64,000 nt of DNA from Streptomyces sp. NBC_00154 (GTDB taxonomy: Bacteria; Actinomycetota; Actinomycetes; Streptomycetales; Streptomycetaceae), in the NCBI RefSeq assembly GCF_026342835.1, contig NZ_JAPEMI010000001.1:3912501-3976500 (forward strand), written 5' to 3'. Numbering within the stretch: position 1 is the stretch's first letter; each line of letters starts with the position of its first letter. The notes below the pieces were generated by a model, which searched no databases, was not told the DNA's origin, and saw only the letters and a list, made by a program, of their open reading frames with translations. The position numbers and the translations under genes are program-made. Shown here in pieces: positions 1 through 8,683 of this stretch.

Positions 1-126
1 GGTGTTTGGGCATGCGACCTCGCTTAACCGGTTCTTGTTCCATGACCATCCTAATCACCGACCAGGCTGCCTGTGATCTCCCTACGAAGGGTGATGATCG
101 TTCAACTGGCCTGAAAGCAAAGGGAA

Positions 127-140
127 TGGGAGCGCTCCCG
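127..140 (+). promoter_or_regulatory. CebR/CelR-type LacI-family operator
   Basis: The sequence TGGGAGCGCTCCCG is a near-perfect 14-bp palindrome. It differs only at the last base from TGGGAGCGCTCCCA, the operator bound by the cello-oligosaccharide repressors CebR (Streptomyces) and CelR (Thermobifida). It ends 5 bp before the proposed -35 box of the importer/beta-mannosidase operon. The regulator itself is not in the window, so the identity of the binding protein is inferred. Confidence 0.75.
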
Positions 141-145
141 CTCCC

Positions 146-174
146 TTGACACGACTTCACGGCGGCTTTAACTT
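146..174 (+). promoter_or_regulatory. Promoter of the ABC importer/beta-mannosidase operon
   Basis: TTGACA (146-151) and TAACTT (169-174) are separated by 17 bp, a good housekeeping-type streptomycete promoter. The predicted transcription start is near 181, leaving a leader of about 50 nt before the start codon at 233. The -35 hexamer overlaps the TTG at 146 that would open the longest reading frame, which argues against translation starting there. Confidence 0.6.
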
Positions 175-232
175 CACGGCACTTACCCGGTTCAGTAACT
201 CCGCTCGGCAGGGATGGCGGGGAAAGGGAGAG

Positions 233-1972
233 ATGATGGGTACGGGATTCCGGGGACGGATCGCGACCACGCTCGCCGTGATCGGACTCGCCGCCACCGC
301 GTGCACGGGAGGCGGCTCCTCGTCGGGTGGATCGGGCGGCTCCGGCGGCGGTTCGGGCGGCGCGCTTCCGCGTAACGAGACGCTCTACACGACCGGTACG
401 CAGTGGGGGCCGCCGGCCAACTACAACCCACTGCACGACTGGGACCACGCGACCGGCACCAAGGGCCTGGTCTACGAGACGCTGTTCCACTTCGACCCCG
501 AGGCGGGCAAGCTGACGCCCTGGCTGGCCCGGTCGGGCAGCTGGACCGACGACAGGACCTATGAGCTGAAGCTGCGACCGGGCATCACCTGGTCCGACGG
601 CAAGCCGCTCACCGCCCAGGACGTCGCCTACTCCTACGGGATCGGCAAGATCGAGGCGTCGTCCTTCCACAACCTGTGGACCTGGCTCGACAAGGCGGAG
701 GCGGTGGACGCCACCACCGTCCGCTTCACCTTCAAGCAGGCCCGGTACCAGGAATGGGACTTCACCCTCTACGGTCGCCCGATCGTCCCCGAGCACATCT
801 GGAGCAAGCGCTCCGACAAGGAAGTCCTCGACGGTGTCAACGACAAGCCGGTCGGGACCGGGGCGTACACCCTCAAGAGCCACACCCAGGACCGTGTCGT
901 GTGGCAGCGGCGCGACGACTGGTGGGGCGTCAAGACGCTCGGCATGAAGCCGGCGCCCCGCTACATCGTCGACATCTCCAACCCCAGCAATGAAGTGGTC
1001 ATCGGCCAGCTGGGCCAGGGCCAGCTGGACCTGAGCAACAACTTCCTGCCGGGCGCCTCCTCGCTGATCAAGAGCAAGAAGGTCGTCTCGTACTACGACA
1101 AGCCGCCCTACATGCTCTCCGCCAACACCGCCTGGCTGGTGCCCAACACCAAGAAGAAGCCGATGAACGACGCGGCCTTCCGCAAGGCGCTCGCCGCGTC
1201 CGTCGACGTCGGGAAGATCGTCAAGGGGGTGTACGGGGAGCTGGTCAAGCCCGCCGACCCGACCGGGCTGCTCCCGCAGTGGAACCAGTTCGTCGACCAG
1301 GACCTGGTGGCGAAGGAGGGCTTCGCCTACGACACGGGCAAGGCCAAGCAGATCCTCGCCGACGCCGGGTACAAGGACACCGACGGCGACGGGTTCGTGG
1401 AGAACACGGACGGCTCGAAGATCAGCCTCAAGCTGGCCGTGCCGACCGGCTGGACCGACTGGATGGAGGCCGCGAAGGTCATCGCCGCCTCGGGCAAGGC
1501 CGCGGGCATCCGGATCACCACCGAGTTCCCCGACCAGAACGCCCTCAACGAGCAGCGCGGCAAGGGCGATTTCGACCTCGTCATCAACAACGAGCGCCAG
1601 CTCTCCAACACCCCCTGGACGTACTACGAGTACATGTTCCAGCTGCCGGTCCAGAAGCAGCAGAACACGGTCAACTTCGGCCGGTACGAGAACAAGGAAG
1701 CCTGGAAGCTGGTTCAGCAGCTCGGCGGGGTGAAGACCGACGACGCCGAGGGCATGAAGCAGGTCATCTCCAAGATCCAGGACATCCAGCTCAAGGAGAT
1801 GCCGGTCATCCCGCTCTGGTACAACGGCCTCTGGTCGCAGTCCACCACCGGAACCTGGACCAACTGGCCGTCGGACGCCTCGGGCGCGCCCAAGTACGCC
1901 CCCGCCCTGTGGCGCAACTGGCTGGAGATGGGCGGCTTCGAAGCGCTCACTCAGCTCAAGCCCGCCAAGTGA
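233..1972 (+). CDS. Family 5 solute-binding lipoprotein of an oligopeptide-type ABC importer
   Basis: This is the extracellular binding protein of the importer encoded by the next four genes. It starts with a lipoprotein signal peptide whose lipobox (LAATAC) puts the modified Cys near residue 24, followed by a Ser/Gly-rich linker and a full-length SBP_bac_5 (OppA/DppA) domain; total 579 aa. I chose ATG 233 because GGAAAGGGAGAG precedes it and because the TTG at 146 lies in the -35 box; ATG 236 is a possible alternative. Family 5 proteins bind peptides, but in Thermotoga and other bacteria close relatives bind cellobiose or mannobiose. The beta-mannosidase at the end of the operon and the CebR-like operator point to a beta-1,4-manno-oligosaccharide or related disaccharide as ligand. 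The ligand is an inference. Confidence 0.88.
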   Translation: MMGTGFRGRIATTLAVIGLAATACTGGGSSSGGSGGSGGGSGGALPRNETLYTTGTQWGPPANYNPLHDWDHATGTKGLVYETLFHFDPEAGKLTPWLARSGSWTDDRTYELKLRPGITWSDGKPLTAQDVAYSYGIGKIEASSFHNLWTWLDKAEAVDATTVRFTFKQARYQEWDFTLYGRPIVPEHIWSKRSDKEVLDGVNDKPVGTGAYTLKSHTQDRVVWQRRDDWWGVKTLGMKPAPRYIVDISNPSNEVVIGQLGQGQLDLSNNFLPGASSLIKSKKVVSYYDKPPYMLSANTAWLVPNTKKKPMNDAAFRKALAASVDVGKIVKGVYGELVKPADPTGLLPQWNQFVDQDLVAKEGFAYDTGKAKQILADAGYKDTDGDGFVENTDGSKISLKLAVPTGWTDWMEAAKVIAASGKAAGIRITTEFPDQNALNEQRGKGDFDLVINNERQLSNTPWTYYEYMFQLPVQKQQNTVNFGRYENKEAWKLVQQLGGVKTDDAEGMKQVISKIQDIQLKEMPVIPLWYNGLWSQSTTGTWTNWPSDASGAPKYAPALWRNWLEMGGFEALTQLKPAK

Positions 1973-2058
1973 CACGGCCGTTCTGATTCCATGATCGCCC
2001 CGCCGTGCGCGCGCCCTGGCCGCTGACCGCACGGCGGGGCTCTCCCCGGGGAGCCCCC

Positions 2059-3054
2059 TTGCGCCGCTACTTCGCCAGAAAACTCCTGATCTACGCGCTG
2101 ACCTTCGTGGTCGCCGTCACCGTCAACTGGATGATCCCGCGCTTCATGCCGGGTGACCCGGTGTCGGCCATGGTGGCCCGCGCCCGGGTCTCCCAGCCGG
2201 AGGCCGTCGAGGCGATGCGCTCCTACTACAACGATCTGTTCGGCTTCGACGAGCCGGTCTGGCAGCAGTATCTGCACTTCTGGAGCGCCCTCCTGCAGGG
2301 CGACTTCGGGCTTTCCATCTGGGTCTTCCCCAAGCCCGTCGCCGACGTCCTGCTCGACGCGCTCCCGTACACCCTGGGTCTGATGATCCCGGCCATCCTG
2401 CTCAGCTGGTTCGTCGGCAACTGGGCCGGCGCCCTCGCGGCCCGCCGCAAGGTCCTCGACAACACACTGCTCCCGGCCGGATATCTGCTGACCGCGATGC
2501 CGTACATGTGGATCGCCGTCATCCTCGCCTGGGCGCTGGGCTCCAAGGCCGGCTGGTTCCCCCTCTCGGGCGGCTACAGCCTGAACATCCAGCCGAGCTA
2601 CAGCATCGACTTCGCCGTGGACCTGCTGCAGCACTGGGTGCTGCCCTTCCTCTCTCTCTTCCTGGTCGCGCTCGGTGGCTGGGCGATCGGCATGCGCAAC
2701 ATGATCATTTACGAGCTGGAGTCCGACTACTCGTCCTATCTGTCGGCCCTCGGCGCACCGCAGCGCCTCATCCGGCGCTACGCCTTCCGCAACGCCGTGC
2801 TGCCCCAGATCACCGGCCTCGCACTCCAGTTGGGCGTCCTGGTGGCCGGAGCGCTCGTCACCGAGATCGTCTTCGCCTATCCCGGGCTCGGCTCGCTCAT
2901 CCTGGCTGCGATCCAGAACCAGGACTTCTTCCTGCTCCAGGGTGCCTTCCTGTTCATCGTCATCGGAGTGCTGATCGCCAACTTCCTCATCGACATCGTG
3001 TACGTCGTCGTCGACCCCCGCACCCGAACCGGCATGGCAGGAGGCCAGTCGTGA
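2059..3054 (+). CDS. ABC importer permease 1 (DppB/OppB type)
   Basis: This is an inner-membrane permease subunit of 331 aa with the usual layout of the OppB class: one N-terminal membrane helix (LLIYALTFVVAVTVNWM), an extracytoplasmic loop, then a BPD_transp_1 domain of five helices with the cytoplasmic EAA-type loop near LGAPQRLIRRYAFRNAVLPQ. I place the start at TTG 2059 because GGGGAG lies 5 bp upstream; longer in-frame starts run into low-complexity sequence without a ribosome site. The gene ends in a GTGA overlap with permease 2, so the two are translationally coupled. It follows the binding-protein gene by 86 bp. Confidence 0.88.
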   Translation: MRRYFARKLLIYALTFVVAVTVNWMIPRFMPGDPVSAMVARARVSQPEAVEAMRSYYNDLFGFDEPVWQQYLHFWSALLQGDFGLSIWVFPKPVADVLLDALPYTLGLMIPAILLSWFVGNWAGALAARRKVLDNTLLPAGYLLTAMPYMWIAVILAWALGSKAGWFPLSGGYSLNIQPSYSIDFAVDLLQHWVLPFLSLFLVALGGWAIGMRNMIIYELESDYSSYLSALGAPQRLIRRYAFRNAVLPQITGLALQLGVLVAGALVTEIVFAYPGLGSLILAAIQNQDFFLLQGAFLFIVIGVLIANFLIDIVYVVVDPRTRTGMAGGQS

Positions 3055-3950
3055 GCACCGTGCCCGAACCGGCCGCCGACACCGTCGCCGTGGCCGCGTC
3101 CCAACCCACCCGCGAGACGCTCCACTACGCCCTGCGCAACCCCAAACTGCTCATCGGATTCACGGTCGTCGCGCTGCTCCTGGTCGTCGGCATCATCGGC
3201 CCGCCGCTGCTCGACAACGCCGACCCCAACGAGTACGTGGGACCACAGGCCGCACCGCCGGACGGGACGTACTGGATGGGCACCACCACCTTCGGTCAGG
3301 ACGTGTACGCGCAGTTCGTGCACGGACTGCGCGCCACCTTCCTGGTGGGCGTCGTCGGCGGAGCCATCGCCGCCGTCATCGCCATGCTCGTCGGATTTCT
3401 CGCCGGCTACCGCGGCGGAGTCGTCGACGAGATCCTCAACATGGTCACCAACGTGGTGCTGGTCGTGCCGGCCCTCGCCGTGCTGCTGATCATCAACGCC
3501 TATCTCGGGGTGCGGTCCGTCGCCGTACAGGGACTGTTCATCGGACTCACCTCATGGCCGTGGGCGGCGCGTGCGATCCGTGCGCAGACCTTCTCGCTGC
3601 GCACCCGGGAGTTCGTCGACCTGGCCCGGCTCAGCGGGTGCTCCACCTGGCGGATCGTCTTCCGCGAGATCGCGCCCAACATGAGCTCGTACCTCTTCAT
3701 GATGTTCATCCTGCTCTTCGGCGGCTCCATCCTGATCGCCTCCTCACTGGACTTCATCGGGCTCGGCCCCACCGAGGGCGTCTCGCTCGGGCTGATGCTG
3801 CAGAGCGCCCAGCAGTGGAGCGCACTCCAACTCGGCATGTGGTGGTGGTTCGTTCCGCCCGGTGCCGGGATCACCGCGATCGTGGGCGCGCTCTACGTCG
3901 CCAATGTCGGCCTCGACGAGGTCTTCAACCCGAAGCTGCGGGAGGCCTGA
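3051..3950 (+). CDS. ABC importer permease 2 (DppC/OppC type)
   Basis: This is the second permease subunit, 299 aa, with an N-terminal OppC_N-type helix (LLIGFTVVALLLVVGIIG), the GTTTFGQDVYAQFVHG segment typical of the OppC class, and a C-terminal BPD_transp_1 domain. The EAA-loop region is LARLSGCSTWRIVFREIAPN. It starts at GTG 3051 inside the stop of permease 1 and is followed after 4 bp by the first ATPase gene. It forms the membrane channel with permease 1. Confidence 0.88.
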   Translation: MSTVPEPAADTVAVAASQPTRETLHYALRNPKLLIGFTVVALLLVVGIIGPPLLDNADPNEYVGPQAAPPDGTYWMGTTTFGQDVYAQFVHGLRATFLVGVVGGAIAAVIAMLVGFLAGYRGGVVDEILNMVTNVVLVVPALAVLLIINAYLGVRSVAVQGLFIGLTSWPWAARAIRAQTFSLRTREFVDLARLSGCSTWRIVFREIAPNMSSYLFMMFILLFGGSILIASSLDFIGLGPTEGVSLGLMLQSAQQWSALQLGMWWWFVPPGAGITAIVGALYVANVGLDEVFNPKLREA

Positions 3951-3954
3951 ACAC

Positions 3955-4899
3955 ATGACCCTGACCGTCACCGATCTGCGGGTCCACTACCGCACCCTGC
4001 GGGGCGAGGTCCGGGCGCTGGACGGCGTCAGTTTCGACCTGGCCGACGGGGAGATCCTGGGCCTGGCGGGCGAGTCCGGCTGCGGCAAGACGACGCTGGG
4101 CAAATCCCTCATCCGCCTCGACGGCCGGATGCGCCACGCCGGCGGCACCGTGACCCTCGACGGCGACGACGTCCCGATCGCCGACGACCGTGCCATGAAC
4201 GCCTTCCGCTTCCACCGGATATCGCTCGTACCGCAGTACTCGATGAGCGCCCTCAACCCGACCCGGCGCATCGGCCGCATGATCCGCGAACTCCTCGCCT
4301 CACGCGGCGTCGGTGTCGACACCGACGAACTTCACCGCCGCCTGGATCTGGTCGGCCTGGACCACGACGTCCTGGACCGCTACCCCATCGAGCTGTCCGG
4401 CGGGATGAAGCAGCGCACCATCATGGTGATCTCCACCCTGCTCGACCCGGCCGTGCTCATCGCCGACGAGGTCACCTCCGCCCTCGACGTCTCCACCCAG
4501 CGGGCCGTCGTCGGCGCACTCACCGGGCTGCGCGACAAGGGGCTGGTCACCAGCATGATCTTCGTGACCCACGATCTCGGACTGACCTCGCACATCGCCG
4601 ACTCCATCATGGTGATGTACGCGGGGAAGATGGCCGAGAAAGCGCCCACGCAGGTCCTGACGACCGAGCCCCGCCACCCGTACACCAGACTGCTGCTCGG
4701 CTCGCTCCCGGAGGTCGGGGCCCGGTACGCGGACAAGCCGCTGAAGGGGATCGCGGGCTCTCCGCCCTCCCTGCTCGACCCACCGGCCGGCTGCCGCTTC
4801 CGTGACCGCTGCCCCCTCGCCGACGGCCGGTGCGCCGAAGAGCCCCCCGTCGTCGAGGTGGCTCCCCGTCACTCCGTCGCATGCTGGAAGGCGGCCTGA
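3955..4899 (+). CDS. ABC importer ATPase 1 (DppD/OppD type)
   Basis: This 314-aa ATPase has Walker A GESGCGKTT near residue 40, signature LSGGMKQR near 145, Walker B VLIADE near 165 and the switch His in FVTHD. The C-terminal oligo_HPY domain contains the Cys-rich CRFRDRCPLADGRC segment, which in this subfamily can bind an Fe-S cluster. It powers uptake together with the next gene; two different ATPases is normal for Opp/Dpp-type importers and unlike CUT1 sugar importers such as CebEFG. The stop overlaps the next ATG (TGATG). Confidence 0.9.
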   Translation: MTLTVTDLRVHYRTLRGEVRALDGVSFDLADGEILGLAGESGCGKTTLGKSLIRLDGRMRHAGGTVTLDGDDVPIADDRAMNAFRFHRISLVPQYSMSALNPTRRIGRMIRELLASRGVGVDTDELHRRLDLVGLDHDVLDRYPIELSGGMKQRTIMVISTLLDPAVLIADEVTSALDVSTQRAVVGALTGLRDKGLVTSMIFVTHDLGLTSHIADSIMVMYAGKMAEKAPTQVLTTEPRHPYTRLLLGSLPEVGARYADKPLKGIAGSPPSLLDPPAGCRFRDRCPLADGRCAEEPPVVEVAPRHSVACWKAA

Positions 4900-5792
4900 T
4901 GCTGACCCTCGACCGTGTCACCAAGACCTACCGGGCCGGTGCCTTCGGCGGCGGCTCCGTCACCGCCGTCGACCGGGTCTCCTTCGACGCCGCCCCGGGC
5001 GAGGTCGTCTCGCTCATCGGTGAGAGCGGCAGCGGCAAATCCACCATCGGCCGGATGATCCTCGGCCTCACCGAGGTCAGCGACGGCCGCCTCACCCTCG
5101 ACGGGAAGGCGGTCCGCCCGGGCAAGGACTTCTACCGCCGGGTCCAGGGCGTCTTCCAGGACCCCTTCTCCTGCTACAACCCCGTCTTCAAGGCCGACCG
5201 TGTCTTCGCCCTCGTCCGTCACGCCTACCATCCCGGAGTACCGGACAAGGAGTGGGCCGACCGCATCGAGCAGGCGGTACGGGACGTGCGCCTGGACCCC
5301 GGACAGGTGCTCGGCCGCTACCCGCACCAGCTCAGCGGCGGCCAGCTGCAACGCCTCCTGATCGCCCGCGCCCTCCTGCTCGACCTGAGTTTCCTGGTCG
5401 CCGACGAGATCACCAGCATGCTCGACGCCTCCACCCGCATCGACGTCCTCAACCTCCTGGCCGGGCTCAAGGAGCGCGGCCTCGGCGTCCTCTACATCAC
5501 CCACGACCTCTCGCTCGGCACCTATCTTGCCGAGCGGACCGTGGTGCTGCGCCGCGGCAGGATCGTCGAGCGCGGCGACACCCAGAAGGTGTTCGGCAAC
5601 CCGCTCCACCCCTACACCCGCACCCTCCTGGCCGCCGTGCCCCGGCTCAACACCCCGTGGACCCTGCCCGAGCCCGTGGAGACCTGCGCCTTCCACGAGG
5701 CGGGAGCACGGGACGGCGATCTGTACGAGACCGAACCGGACCACTTCGTCGCCTGCGCCCAGCTCCCCGACTGCGGAAGGACCCCGGCGTGA
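4899..5792 (+). CDS. ABC importer ATPase 2 (DppF/OppF type)
   Basis: This 297-aa second ATPase has Walker A GESGSGKST near residue 43, signature LSGGQLQR near 145 and Walker B FLVADE near 168. The C-terminal oligo_HPY-like region is short: only one Cys (ETCAFH) and a late Cys pair remain, compared with four or more in ATPase 1. It starts at ATG 4899, overlapping the previous stop, and ends in a GTGA overlap with the beta-mannosidase, so the hydrolase is translationally coupled to the importer. Confidence 0.9.
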   Translation: MLTLDRVTKTYRAGAFGGGSVTAVDRVSFDAAPGEVVSLIGESGSGKSTIGRMILGLTEVSDGRLTLDGKAVRPGKDFYRRVQGVFQDPFSCYNPVFKADRVFALVRHAYHPGVPDKEWADRIEQAVRDVRLDPGQVLGRYPHQLSGGQLQRLLIARALLLDLSFLVADEITSMLDASTRIDVLNLLAGLKERGLGVLYITHDLSLGTYLAERTVVLRRGRIVERGDTQKVFGNPLHPYTRTLLAAVPRLNTPWTLPEPVETCAFHEAGARDGDLYETEPDHFVACAQLPDCGRTPA

Positions 5793-8197
5793 CCCCTCGC
5801 CACCTGCCCCTGCACGACGGCTGGACGCTCGGCGCCGACGGTCCCGTGCCCCTCGGGCTCCCCACAGGAGGCGTCCCCGCCACCGTGCCCGGCTGCGTCC
5901 ACACCGATCTGCTCGCCGCCGGACTCATCGACGACCCGTACCTGGACGACAACGAGACCCGCCTGGACTGGATCGGCCGGACCGACTGGACGTACCGCAC
6001 CGCCTTCGACTGGACGGAGGACGGCCACGACCACGCCGACCTGTGCTTCGACGGGCTCGACACCGTCGCCACCGTCCTGCTCAACGGCACGGAGGTCGGC
6101 CGCACCGCCAACCAGCACCGCAGCTACCGCTTCGCCGTCCGCCCGCTGCTCGTCGAGGGCACCAACACGATCGACGTACGGTTCACCGCCCCGTACACCT
6201 ACGCCGAGGAGCTGCGCGAACGGCTCGGCGACCGGCCGGGCGCATACACGGAGCCGTACCCCTTCATCCGCAAGATGGCGTGCAACTTCGGCTGGGACTG
6301 GGGGCCGACCCTGGTCACCTCCGGCATCTGGCGGCCGGTCGCCCTCCAGTCGTGGACCGGGCCGCGGATCGCCTCGGTGAAGCTGCTGGCCGACCTCGCG
6401 GACGACGGGGCGCCCCGGCTGAGCGTGACCCTGGACGTGGACCGGGGCGGCGACCCGGGCACGCTGCAGGCCGTCGCGGAGGCGGCCGGCGAACGGGCCG
6501 AGCTCACCGTCCCGGCCGGACAGGACAGCGCCACCACCACTCTCCTCGTCCCGCACGCCGAGCCCTGGTGGCCGCACAGCCACGGCGAGCAGCCCCTGTA
6601 CGAGGTGACCGTCCGCCTCGGCGGCCACACCTGGCACGGCAGGACGGGCTTCCGCTCCGTGTCCCTGGAGCGCGAGGCGTTCCGGATCGGCGTCAACGGC
6701 GAACCCGTCTTCGTGCGCGGCGTCAACTGGATCCCCGACGACTGCTTCCCGGCGCGCCTCACCCGGCGGCGGATCTCCGACCGCCTCGACCAGGCGCTGG
6801 CCGCAGGCGTCAACCTGATCCGGGTCTGGGGCGGCGGCCTCTACGAGAGCGACGACTTCTACGAGCTGGCCGACGAGAAGGGACTCCTCGTCTGGCAGGA
6901 CTTCCCGTTCGCCTGCGCCGCCTACCCGGAGGAGCAGCCGCTGTACGACGAGGTGGCGGCCGAGGCCCGAGAGAACGTGGTCCGTCTCGCCCCGCACCCC
7001 TCCCTCGTCCTGTGGTGCGGCAACAACGAGAACCTGGAGGGCCACGCGGACTGGGGCTGGCGCAAGGAGCTCGGCGACCGGACCTGGGGCCACGGCTACT
7101 ACCACGAGCTGCTGCCCGCGATCTGCGCCGAGACCGATCCCACCCGCCCGTACTGGCCCGGCTCGCCCTACTCCGGCTCGCCGGAACTGCACCCCCAGGA
7201 CCCGGCCCGCGGCACGATCCACATCTGGGACGTCTGGAACCGGGCCGACTACCGCGCCTACGCGGACCGTGTCCCCCGCTTCGTCGCCGAATTCGGTTTC
7301 CAGGGCCCGCCCGCCCACGCCACCCTGCGGCGCGCCGTCAGCGGCCCTCTCACGCCCGGCGCCCCGCTGCTCACCCACCACCAGAAGGCCGAGGACGGCA
7401 ACGCCAAACTGCTCCGCGGCCTCGGCGACCACCTGCCGCAGCCGGGCGGGTCCTTCGACGACTGGCACTGGCTCACCCAGCTCAACCAGGCCCGCGCGGT
7501 CGCCTTCGGTATCCGCCACTTCCGCTCGCACACCCCGTACTGCATGGGCACCGTGGTCTGGCAGCTCAACGACTGCTGGCCGGTCGTCTCCTGGGCCGCG
7601 GTCGACGGCGACGGCCGCCGCAAGCCCCTCTGGTACGCGCTTCGTGCCGTGTACGCGGACCGGCTGCTGGTCGTGCGTGACGGCGCGCTGCACCTGGTCA
7701 ACGACGCTGACCGGCCCTGGGCGGGCACGCTGTGCCTGACCCGGCACGCTCTGGACGGCACCGTGCTGGCGGAGGAGGAGCTGAGGGTGAGCACGGCCCC
7801 GCGCCAGGTCACCCGGCTCACCCTGCCGCCGTCCGTCGCGGAGCCGGCGGACCGGACGCGGGAGCTACTGGTGGCGCGGCTGGGCGAGGTGCGGACAGTC
7901 GAGTTCTACGAGGAGGACACCCGGCTGGCTCTGCCGCCCGCCCGCTACGACGTGACGATCACCCGGAGTGACGGCGACGCGTCCGCATACCGTGTCGAGG
8001 TGACCGCCCGCACACTGCTGCGGGATCTCGCTCTCTTCCCCGACCGGCTCGATCCGGCGGCCGAGGTGGACGAGATGCTCGTCACCCTGCTGCCGGGGGA
8101 GAGCGCTGTCTTCCGGGTGACCGGCGCGGTGATCGAGGACCCGGGGGCACTGGGGACCCGCCCGGTGCTGAGGTGTGTAAATGACACCATTGCCTAG
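5789..8197 (+). CDS. Glycoside hydrolase family 2 beta-mannosidase
   Basis: This 802-aa enzyme would release mannose from the non-reducing end of beta-mannosides. It has the GH2 order: sugar-binding jelly roll (residues about 1-170), immunoglobulin-like domain, TIM barrel, and C-terminal beta domains. The acid/base Glu lies in WCGNNEN (about E414) and the nucleophile Glu in VAEFGFQ (about E501); these are the hallmarks of the beta-mannosidase branch rather than beta-galactosidases or glucuronidases. No signal peptide is visible, so it probably acts in the cytoplasm on disaccharides brought in by the coupled importer. The start is GTG 5789, overlapping the stop of ATPase 2. Confidence 0.9.
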   Translation: MTPRHLPLHDGWTLGADGPVPLGLPTGGVPATVPGCVHTDLLAAGLIDDPYLDDNETRLDWIGRTDWTYRTAFDWTEDGHDHADLCFDGLDTVATVLLNGTEVGRTANQHRSYRFAVRPLLVEGTNTIDVRFTAPYTYAEELRERLGDRPGAYTEPYPFIRKMACNFGWDWGPTLVTSGIWRPVALQSWTGPRIASVKLLADLADDGAPRLSVTLDVDRGGDPGTLQAVAEAAGERAELTVPAGQDSATTTLLVPHAEPWWPHSHGEQPLYEVTVRLGGHTWHGRTGFRSVSLEREAFRIGVNGEPVFVRGVNWIPDDCFPARLTRRRISDRLDQALAAGVNLIRVWGGGLYESDDFYELADEKGLLVWQDFPFACAAYPEEQPLYDEVAAEARENVVRLAPHPSLVLWCGNNENLEGHADWGWRKELGDRTWGHGYYHELLPAICAETDPTRPYWPGSPYSGSPELHPQDPARGTIHIWDVWNRADYRAYADRVPRFVAEFGFQGPPAHATLRRAVSGPLTPGAPLLTHHQKAEDGNAKLLRGLGDHLPQPGGSFDDWHWLTQLNQARAVAFGIRHFRSHTPYCMGTVVWQLNDCWPVVSWAAVDGDGRRKPLWYALRAVYADRLLVVRDGALHLVNDADRPWAGTLCLTRHALDGTVLAEEELRVSTAPRQVTRLTLPPSVAEPADRTRELLVARLGEVRTVEFYEEDTRLALPPARYDVTITRSDGDASAYRVEVTARTLLRDLALFPDRLDPAAEVDEMLVTLLPGESAVFRVTGAVIEDPGALGTRPVLRCVNDTIA

Positions 8198-8449
8198 CCG
8201 GGTGGCGGACCCATGGCGAGCCATGGCGCACCCATGGCGCATTGGGCCGTCCGGGTGCGGCGAGTTTCCGTCAATCCCGATTGTGGGTCTTGGTACCCAC
8301 TACCCCGGCCAGGCATGTGCCGATGCCCTCTCAGCCATGCTGACGGACCCTCAAACGGTCAATAAAATAAGACAACATCGAGCCACAGTTCCGCTGATCG
8401 GGGGACGTCCACGGATAGGGTCATGTGCCAACGCGGAGCCGCGCGCCAG
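8198..8449. other. Intergenic region upstream of bldA with short phased repeats
   Basis: No gene is apparent. Three copies of CCATGGCG lie at 8211, 8221 and 8232, about one helical turn apart. A hairpin GTGGGT/ACCCAC sits at 8284-8300. TAGGGT at 8416-8421 has the shape of a -10 element 34 bp before the tRNA, but no convincing -35 is present. Confidence 0.4.
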
Positions 8450-8535
8450 GCCCGGATGGTGGAATGCAGACACGGCGAGCTTAAACCTCGCTGCCCCTCG
8501 GGGGCGTGCCGGTTCGAGTCCGGCTCCGGGCACCA
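8450..8535 (+). tRNA. bldA: tRNA-Leu (anticodon UAA), bldA
   Basis: The 86-nt gene folds as a class II tRNA. The acceptor stem is GCCCGGA/TCCGGGC (8450-8456 with 8525-8531), the discriminator is A and CCA is encoded. The anticodon stem is GCGAG/CTCGC with loop CTTAAAC (8480-8486), giving anticodon TAA at 8482-8484. There is a long variable arm (GCCCC...GGGGC) and a T arm with GGTTCGAGTCC. In Streptomyces the only tRNA reading UUA is bldA, needed for aerial growth and many antibiotic regulators, and the sequence agrees with the bldA sequence as I remember it. I found no in-frame TTA codon in the protein genes of this window. Confidence 0.97.
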
Positions 8536-8683
8536 CTGCGACATTCGGTGACCGTGCCGGTGCGGACAGGCGTTAGTTCAGCGATCAACCTTCATAAAGA
8601 TCCTCCCCTGGCACTAGGGTGATTCTTTTGCCTACCCATTACTCTTGTGGGAAGGCCACGCAGGGTGGCCATGGAGGAGAGCA

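Noticed and set aside
146..232. N-terminal extension of the first binding protein from TTG 146
   Set aside because: The TTG is the -35 box of a good promoter, no ribosome site precedes it, and the extension would block the lipoprotein signal peptide that begins after ATG 233.
5252..7747. Long open frames overlapping ATPase 2 and the beta-mannosidase on both strands
   Set aside because: They are out-of-frame shadows: low-complexity Arg/Pro/Gly proteins without domains, caused by the high GC content, lying on genes with clear catalytic motifs.
8351..8544. Two 61-aa minus-strand frames across bldA
   Set aside because: They overlap the tRNA gene completely and have no ribosome site; antisense RNA is possible but no protein is supported.
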